Assembly (NCBI GenBank): GCA_910585635.1
Contig: CAJUFE010000047.1
Location: 1 to 36,491 of the forward strand
Direction of reading: 5' to 3'
Length of the DNA stretch: 36,491 bases
Source: an uncultured Lachnospiraceae bacterium
GTDB taxonomy: Bacteria > Bacillota > Clostridia > Lachnospirales > Lachnospiraceae
Below, in pieces: positions 30,983 to 36,491 of this stretch. The translations under genes were made by a program, and so were the position numbers. The notes under the pieces were generated by a model, which saw only the letters and a program-made list of their open reading frames with translations, ran no database searches and was not told the DNA's origin. The first letter of the stretch is position 1; each line of letters begins with the position of its first letter.

Positions 30983-32265
30983 CCTCGATCATCAAAAAGC
31001 GCGTTATGCCCATCGATCAGATCTCCCAGATCCTTCTCAAAACGATAGATGAGCCCATCCCCGGGGATCTGGCCTCCACCACCACTCTGCTGGCCCAGCG
31101 GGCCGCCTGTGGTCTGCCGGGCCTCATCCTGCCGGAACAGCTCTTCCAGTGTGGCGCTCAGCCTTATGACCTGGTCTTTAAATGCATCCATAGAGGCCGT
31201 CCCTGCCGGATAGCCCTCCTTTTTTAGGGCTGTACCATCTTCCAGATATCCCAGGCAGATCGTAGTCTCCTCCACATACTGCTCATAGACAGGCTGCAGC
31301 GCCTGGATATCCAGCTCGGCTATACGTCGGTCATCGATCCCCTGGGCATCGATGGCTTCCCTAAGCTCCCTGGCCCTGCCGATCATGGCATAGATGGCAT
31401 AAGAGGCCTCCAGCCCCTTTTCCTGCAGCAGCCTCAGTTCCTCTTTTTCCCAAGCATCAGCCGCCTTATCCAGCTCCTCCAGAAAAAGCACGCTCAAGAT
31501 CTCATATTCCCTGGTGGCCTTCCAGATGACCTGATGGATCCTTTTTCCCTCCTCATGATCGTCTTTTTGGTAAGCCTTCTCACGGATATACGTCTCCGCC
31601 TGGTCCAGGGCCTCTGCCAACTCCCACATCACCGGATACAGCTTCCTGTAAGCCTCATCCAGTCCGGCCGATCCCGGCAGGTCTGCTCTCCGCGCCTGCC
31701 CGGCTGTCTCGACCGATCCACCTGTCTCTTCCTGTCCGGCTCCTTCCATCCCTTCTGGCATCTGCCCGGTCTGCTCCATCGCGGCTCCCATCAGCTCATA
31801 GAACCCGTCACCGACCGGCAGGCATGCCTTTTCCTCATCCAGCAGCGTATATGCCTCCTGGAAGTCTACCCGCCGGTAATAGCTGCCGATCACATCCTGG
31901 AGATGACCGACCATCTGGTTGCCGATCTGGATATAGATCCCATACAGGCTCTGCTCCTCCTTCTCCTGTGCGGCCTCGCCTTCCCCCGTCCCACCGGCTC
32001 CCTGTGCCTGGCTCCCTTCTCCGGCCTCTGCTCTGGTCTTTCCATCCTCGGCCCCGGCGCCGGTCTTGTCATCTCCGGTCCCGGCACTGTCCCCATCATC
32101 CCCGGCTCCAGCGCTGTCCTCTCCATCCCCGGCCCTGCCTCCAACTCCTTCCAGCGCAGCCGTTCCCTCTGTCCCATCTCCCCTCTCGCTGGTCCCGCTG
32201 CAGCCCGCTATGAGAAAACACAGGGCCAGGACGATCCATCCTGTAGACAGCATCCACTTTTTCAT
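30979..32265 (-). CDS. DUF3829-like lipoprotein
   Basis: This exported lipoprotein has about 428 residues. The signal MKKWMLSTGWIVLALCFLIAGC gives a clear lipobox (L-I-A-G-C). An acidic Gly/Asp/Ala-rich linker of about 70 residues follows (AGDGEDSAGAGDDGDS-type). The mature domain is helical: QSLYGIYIQIGNQMVGHLQDVIGSYYRRVDF, then long helices with YPVMWELAEALDQAETYI and YVEETTICLGYLEDG. This pattern resembles DUF3829 proteins, whose function is unknown; that match is by eye only. GGAGGAGAG precedes ATG at 32265. An in-frame start at 32286 is less likely. Confidence 0.75.
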   Translation of the reverse strand: MKKWMLSTGWIVLALCFLIAGCSGTSERGDGTEGTAALEGVGGRAGDGEDSAGAGDDGDSAGTGDDKTGAGAEDGKTRAEAGEGSQAQGAGGTGEGEAAQEKEEQSLYGIYIQIGNQMVGHLQDVIGSYYRRVDFQEAYTLLDEEKACLPVGDGFYELMGAAMEQTGQMPEGMEGAGQEETGGSVETAGQARRADLPGSAGLDEAYRKLYPVMWELAEALDQAETYIREKAYQKDDHEEGKRIHQVIWKATREYEILSVLFLEELDKAADAWEKEELRLLQEKGLEASYAIYAMIGRARELREAIDAQGIDDRRIAELDIQALQPVYEQYVEETTICLGYLEDGTALKKEGYPAGTASMDAFKDQVIRLSATLEELFRQDEARQTTGGPLGQQSGGGGQIPGDGLIYRFEKDLGDLIDGHNALFDDRG

Positions 32266-32419
32266 GATACCACTCTCCTCCATCACAACATGCTTGATCG
32301 TTACTTTTCACAGGCCAAAAGGTCCGCTCCGGGCCTTCGGATGCGAACGGGTGGCCGACAATGCACCTGCACTTATGCTAGCCTTGCGATCTTCTCTATT
32401 TTATGTTAAGCTTTCTCAA

Positions 32420-32439
32420 GGCGGCTCTTTTCTGCCGCC
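32420..32439 (+). other. Leader hairpin before the histidine phosphatase gene
   Basis: GGCGGC and GCCGCC form a 6-bp stem with an 8-base loop about 30 bases before the phosphatase start. There is no T-run. It may be a leader structure or a weak terminator. Confidence 0.35.
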
Positions 32440-32467
32440 CTATATCATAAGATCGGAGTATATACAA

Positions 32468-33193
32468 ATGAAGCTATTGATCGTACGACATGCTGACCCG
32501 GATTACACCATCGACTCTCTGACCCCCACCGGCTGGAAGGAAGCCCGGCTCTTGGCAGACCGTCTGGCCGTGCTGGATGTACAGGCTTTTTATGTATCGC
32601 CCTTAGGGCGGGCGAAAGACACCGCCTCCTTCACCTTAGAGCGTCAGGGCCGCACCGCCACGGAGTGTGACTGGCTTAAAGAATTTCCCACCAAGATCTT
32701 CCGTCCTGACCGGGAGGGGGAGGCCATCACCTGGGATTGGCTCCCGGCGGACTGGACAAAGATCCCCCAGTTCTATGACAAAGACCGCTGGCACACCCCG
32801 GAGGTCATGGTCCGGGGACATGTGGGGGAGGAGTACGCCTATGTGACCTCCCATCTGGACCAGCTCCTGGCCTCCCACGGCTATGAACGGGAGGCGGGCT
32901 ATTACCGGGCCGTCCGCCCGAACCATGACACGCTCGTCCTGTTCTGTCATTTCGGCGTGGGCTGTGTCATCATCAGCCATCTGCTGGGCGTCTCCCCTAT
33001 GATCTTGTGGCACGGGGCCTGCGCAGCCCCCTCCTCGGTCACCACCTTAGTGACGGAAGAGCGCCGGGAAGGGATCGCCGCCTTCCGCATGCTCTCCTTC
33101 GGCGATACCTCCCACCTGTATGTGGCCGGAGAAGAGCCCTCCTTCGCCGCCCGGTTCTGCGAGACCTACGGGGATACCGAGCAACGGCACTGA
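32468..33193 (+). CDS. Histidine phosphatase family protein
   Basis: This 241-residue protein belongs to the phosphoglycerate-mutase-like histidine phosphatase superfamily. LLIVRHADPDY at the N terminus carries the phosphorylated His (RHA instead of the common RHG), LTPTGWKEARLLADRL and YVSPLGRAKDTA follow in the usual order, and LFCHFGVGCVIISHLLG supplies the second catalytic His. The substrate is not predictable; members dephosphorylate sugar phosphates, nucleotides or cofactor intermediates. GGAG precedes ATG by about 9 bases. Its last codons run into a 29-bp tandem repeat, so the very C terminus may vary between strains. Confidence 0.9.
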   Translation: MKLLIVRHADPDYTIDSLTPTGWKEARLLADRLAVLDVQAFYVSPLGRAKDTASFTLERQGRTATECDWLKEFPTKIFRPDREGEAITWDWLPADWTKIPQFYDKDRWHTPEVMVRGHVGEEYAYVTSHLDQLLASHGYEREAGYYRAVRPNHDTLVLFCHFGVGCVIISHLLGVSPMILWHGACAAPSSVTTLVTEERREGIAAFRMLSFGDTSHLYVAGEEPSFAARFCETYGDTEQRH

Positions 33194-33219
33194 ACGGACC
33201 GGAGCACGGGCAACGCCAC

Positions 33220-33306
33220 GGACTGGGCCGGAGCACGGGCAGCGCCACGGATCGGGCCGGAGCACGGGCAACGCCACGGATCGGGCTGGAATGCGGGCAA
33301 CGCCAC
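33220..33306 (+). repeat. 29-bp tandem repeat directly after the phosphatase gene
   Basis: Three full units (33220-33248, 33249-33277, 33278-33306) share GGGCCGGAGCACGGGCAACG with a few changes. A partial fourth overlaps the phosphatase stop (to 33219) and a decayed fifth follows. No open reading frame or spacer sequence is associated. Confidence 0.88.
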
Positions 33307-33351
33307 AGGCTGAGCCGGGACCCGGACGGTGAAAGACTAGGACTTTCTTAT

Positions 33352-33395
33352 AAAAAGCCGGGGACGCGATCAGGGAACGCGTCTTCCGGCTTTTT
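33352..33395. terminator. Bidirectional intrinsic terminator
   Basis: AAAAAGCCGG ... CCGGCTTTTT, with an inner ACGCG/CGCGT stem, has a T-run on both strands. It lies between the convergent phosphatase (+) and FecR-domain (-) genes. Confidence 0.92.
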
Positions 33396-33433
33396 GCCCT
33401 GGTCATGGTCTGTGCGGTGCCTCCTAGAGGATC

Positions 33434-35325
33434 TCAGCTCTTATAATAGATGACCGCCATCACACCTCCGTCGTTACCTTCTGTACCGGTGATCCCATAT
33501 TCTATATATCGGAGACTGGCGTTAGACGTATCTGTCCCGCTGGGAGCAGCCGCACAGCCCGCCGGGAAGAGGGTATATTCGTGGGCATAGCCATCGCTCA
33601 TGCTGATCTTGATCAAAATAGAACCATCCGCATTTTGAGCGACCGAGGATGGCGCTATCCCGCTGGTCCTGCCGCCAGTCACGGTCCCGTCAGCACCCAA
33701 GGTCACCGACTGGCCCCCTAAGTAGCTTCCGTAGGCGCTGTATCCCTGGGAGAGGGTATACGTCCCCGCATACGCGGCCAGCACTCCTGCTCCACTGCTC
33801 TGGACAGCCGCAGTGGTCTCTGCGGGAGATGTGTCATCGACAGCTGGGGACGTTCCCTCTCCGCTCTCCGCCGTGGCCAGCTCCGCAAGGGTCGTAGCCT
33901 CCGCTGCGGTGGTCTCCTCTGCCATAGAGCCATCAGCCGTCTCTGTCCCATCCGGCGAGCCTGCCCCTCCGGCGCCAGAGGCCCCCAGGCTGAAGCCGGC
34001 GTCGGCCTCAAATTCCCAGCTGTCAAACCCGCTCATATCCTCCCGTTCATACCATTCCACCGGCTCCCGGACGATCTCGCCGGGTATCCGGTCCAGCCGG
34101 CCTCTCCACTGCTGATCGACGTGGAGCGTATCCTCGTTTACCGTCACCAGACTGACCTCCGTGTCTCCGGTCCCGCTGGAGATGACCTCGACATACCAGA
34201 GACCGCCCCCAGATCCGTCCACGTCGATGCTGCCCCGAAAACCACCGGCAGATGCCACACCTGTCCGGATGCTCTCCTCCGGCTGGTATACGACCTTGCT
34301 GTCCGGGTCATACCGGAAGATCCGTACATTTTCGATCCCTCCATATTGGTCATACATATCCCGCTGGGATAACAGGAGCGTGGGCACCCGGTCGCCTGCA
34401 TACATCTGTACCAGCGCGTATCGATACTCATCGCCAGGGGTCACAGCTCCATATCCATAGGATCCTGCCTGCTGGAGGATAAGGCGGTACTGCTCCAGCG
34501 CCTCTTCGGTCTCCGACAGCTGCGGCTGTTCCTCCTCAGCCTCCACATCAGACGGCTCCTCTGCCCCCTCTACATCAGACGGCTCCGGGCCGCTGTCAGG
34601 ATCGGTCACATCTAGTCCCGATGCCTCCAGCACCTTTGCGCGCAGCTCTCCATCTTCCTCCAATTCCTCCAGCACGAAAGCCGGGATATCCTGGACCGCA
34701 AAATTGGATATCGCGATCTCTCCGTCCTCGGTCATGACCGCCATCTCCCCGGCCCGGACCACATCCCAGCCGCCTTCATCTGTCTCACAGAGCACCTTGC
34801 CCTCCAACAGATAGACTCTCATGGTGTCCGCGCCCTCCGGCACCTCCACCCAGCCGCAGGTCCCTCTGATCCCCACGGCCATATTGCCGGTGCGGATATC
34901 CAGGGTCTCATCCTCCTTAAGGGGCTCTTTGATATTGAAGAACAGGTCCCCGGCATCCACTAAGATCTCCAGCTCGTTCCGCCTCCGCTGGATGGAGATC
35001 TGGCTGGACACATCCATCTTCGCCAGCCGCAGGCTGTCTAAGTTGATCCAGGCGTAGCTTTCCTCTTTTGTCTCCATATGATAGCCGCTGTACAGCTTCA
35101 TCTCCGGGACAGGCGTCACCTCCCGCCCTCGCCCGTTGGCGATATCCACGGTCCCCGGGTCTTCATCAGCTGGATCTTCGACGCCGTACGACGGCTGGAA
35201 CAGCCTGTACAGGCCAGACCCACGCACAGGATCCCGGCCAGCATGGCTGCCAGCCAGACGATCCTGTGCGTCCCGCCTTTGCTCCTCTGTCCTATCTCTT
35301 GTCCCTTTCTTTCCCTTTGCTCCAT
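33434..35325 (-). CDS. FecR-domain membrane/surface protein, apparently frameshifted near the N terminus
   Basis: The main frame (33434-35227, up to 597 residues) lacks a start with an SD and lacks a signal. In the -1-related frame, an ATG at 35325 with GGAG in front encodes MEQRERKGQEIGQRSKGGTHR and a hydrophobic helix (VWLAAMLAGILCVG). Adding one G to the GGG run at 35219-35221 would join them as ...ILCVGSGLYRLFQPSYG. This looks like a one-base loss, sequencing error or slippage site. The body has a FecR-like domain (about residues 60-170 of the main frame: SLRLAKMDVSSQISI, ILVDAGDLFF, GNMAVGIRGTCGWVEV). A beta-rich domain shared with the next gene follows, then a Thr/Ala/Glu-rich linker and a C-terminal domain ending in VMAVIYYKS. 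Confidence 0.75.
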
Positions 35326-35443
35326 CTTCTTACTCCATTGTATGTTATCTGATCATCACGCCTGTGCATCGCGCATACATCGCTGCATGGAGATCTTGGA
35401 TCCATGCAACCCCCAGCGCCCCCAATGTCCGTTACCCAGCCTG

Positions 35444-36491
35444 TCAGTAGCTTAAGATAGGCTGGTCCTGGCTGATCTGATAGGTCTGGAGGAGCACCGT
35501 ACCAGGGACCTGGGCCTGGAGGTCTATCTCTCCCTGTGCGCTGGACAAGGACTCTACGGCCAGCTTGTTGTCCGCCTGATATAATCGGCTGGTCCAGGAA
35601 TTGCCCATATGGGTGCCATACAAGAGCATACCGTTCCCGTTCGGCCAGGTCCCGAGAGAGCAGTGGCTCAGATTGATGTTCTCCGTCAGGGGCGAAACAC
35701 CCCCACCTTGGTAGGTATATACAGCCGCTCTATGGTTTGCTTCATAGCTCCCGTATTCAATGATCAGCTCCGGGATGCCGTCCTTATCGATATCATAGAG
35801 CTTATATCCCGTAGCGTTAGCCTCTGCGCTGACCCCTGTGGGCTGCTCACCCAGGAGCGTGATATACGCTGCACGCCAGGGCGCCTCTGCAGGAGCGGTC
35901 GTTTCTGCTGGAGCCGCCTCTGCAGGAGCAGTCGTCTCTGCTGGTGTCGTCTCCGTAGGAGTGGTCGTTTCCGCTGGAGCCGCCTCCGTAGGAGCGGTCG
36001 TTTCCGCTGGAGCCGCCTCCGTAGGAGCGGTCTCGTCAACGTCGGCCTCTTCCGGCATAGGGGCCGGGCGAAGACTCTCATTTCCGGCCGGCGTCCAGCT
36101 GTCCAGTCCGCTCATATCGGTCTGATCGTACCACCCGATCTCCTCAAACAGGAGCTCTTCGGGTACCTGGTCCAGCCTTCCTTCCCACTGACGATCGATA
36201 TGGAGTGTGTCCCCCTCCGGTGTCAATGTCACCAGATCCACAGTCGTCGCGCCGGTCCCACTGGAAGTCGTCAGATAGAAAAGCCCCGCCCCATCCCCAT
36301 CTAAGCTGAGACTGCCGCGGAAACCGCCGGCAGATGCCACACCTGTCCGCAGGCTCTCCTCCGGCTGATGCACGGTCTTGCTGGCCGGATCGTAGCGGAA
36401 TATCCGCACATTTTCGATCCCTCCATATGGGTCATCCATATCCCGCTGGGATAACAGGAGCGTGGGCACCCGGTCGCCTGCATACATCTGT
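35444..36491 (-). CDS. Paralogue of the FecR-domain protein, 5' end outside the window
   Basis: At least 347 residues are visible; the gene continues past the right edge. The N-terminal visible part (MYAGDRVPTLLLSQRD ... GGIENVRIFRYDP ... GVASAGGFRGS) is closely similar to the middle of the neighbouring gene, so the two are tandem paralogues. After the TDMSGLDSW element comes a linker of repeated TEAAPAETTAP, then a different C-terminal domain. That domain contains YDIDKDGIPELIIEYGS, a D-x-D-x-D-G calcium-loop/FG-GAP-like motif seen in exported proteins. So a shared sensor-like half is joined to unlike C-terminal halves. Function is unknown; a surface location is inferred from the paralogue. 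Confidence 0.8.
   Translation of the reverse strand, partial: QMYAGDRVPTLLLSQRDMDDPYGGIENVRIFRYDPASKTVHQPEESLRTGVASAGGFRGSLSLDGDGAGLFYLTTSSGTGATTVDLVTLTPEGDTLHIDRQWEGRLDQVPEELLFEEIGWYDQTDMSGLDSWTPAGNESLRPAPMPEEADVDETAPTEAAPAETTAPTEAAPAETTTPTETTPAETTAPAEAAPAETTAPAEAPWRAAYITLLGEQPTGVSAEANATGYKLYDIDKDGIPELIIEYGSYEANHRAAVYTYQGGGVSPLTENINLSHCSLGTWPNGNGMLLYGTHMGNSWTSRLYQADNKLAVESLSSAQGEIDLQAQVPGTVLLQTYQISQDQPILSY
35883..36032 (-). repeat. 33-bp tandem repeat (TEAAPAETTAP linker)
   Basis: About 4.5 units start at 35883, 35916, 35949, 35982 and 36015 and encode an 11-residue Ala/Pro/Thr/Glu motif. The 35982 and 36015 units are identical over the shared part, suggesting recent expansion. Confidence 0.9.

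Noticed and set aside
33185..33325. CRISPR array
   Set aside because: The 29-bp units abut without unique spacers and there are no cas genes, so this is a plain tandem repeat.
35116..35325. Independent 69-residue lipoprotein (LACTGC lipobox)
   Set aside because: The frame after the hydrophobic helix is low quality, while the overlapping frame continues directly into the FecR body; a frameshifted single gene explains both better.

Overview
The window looks like a chromosomal segment of a GC-rich anaerobic Firmicute, most likely a gut clostridium of the Lachnospiraceae type. The clues are a T-box leader ahead of leuS, an LPXTG-anchored surface protein, clostridial ABC lipoproteins, a PPi-PFK-type kinase, strong SD sequences and a PD-(D/E)XK (Rpn-type) transposase-like gene. 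This placement is an inference from gene content; there is no rRNA to test it. Nearly all genes are on the minus strand, so they read from right to left.

Positions 1-13200 hold a Crp/Fnr regulator, an Rpn-family nuclease gene bracketed by a 17-bp direct repeat, a 1670-residue LPXTG surface protein, a membrane-anchored amidase with a lysine-rich cytoplasmic repeat, an O-antigen-ligase-like membrane protein, and leuS with a full T-box leader (promoter, Stem I, CUG specifier candidate, T-box, terminator). Positions 13200-14915 hold a MazEF toxin-antitoxin pair with a readable operator and a CPBP-family membrane protease.

Positions 15057-27970 form one 13-gene minus-strand operon, which is the most interesting part of the window. 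In transcription order it encodes a SsuA/TauA-like lipoprotein, two permeases and two ATPases of the sulfonate/nitrate/taurine class, an SDR dehydrogenase, a zinc alcohol dehydrogenase, two different class II aldolases, a PFK-family kinase, a triosephosphate-isomerase-family protein, a LarA-family nickel racemase/epimerase and a TauE/SafE-family exporter. A LacI regulator (28252-29271) is divergently transcribed, with a palindromic operator between the two promoters. Import by a sulfonate-type ABC system, a kinase-aldolase-isomerase core, two oxidoreductases, a hydroxy-acid racemase and export by a TauE-like carrier together suggest uptake and glycolysis-like cleavage of an acidic sugar, possibly a sulfosugar, with export of a C3 product. 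The substrate is not proven by the sequence.

Positions 29300-36491 hold tRNA-Val(GAC), two small HTH regulators, a small unknown protein, a DUF3829-like lipoprotein, a histidine phosphatase and two tandem FecR-domain paralogues. The first paralogue appears frameshifted near its N terminus and the second runs off the window. Short tandem repeats with 24, 29, 31, 33, 36, 39 and 54-bp units recur through the window, mostly in cell-envelope genes and leaders.
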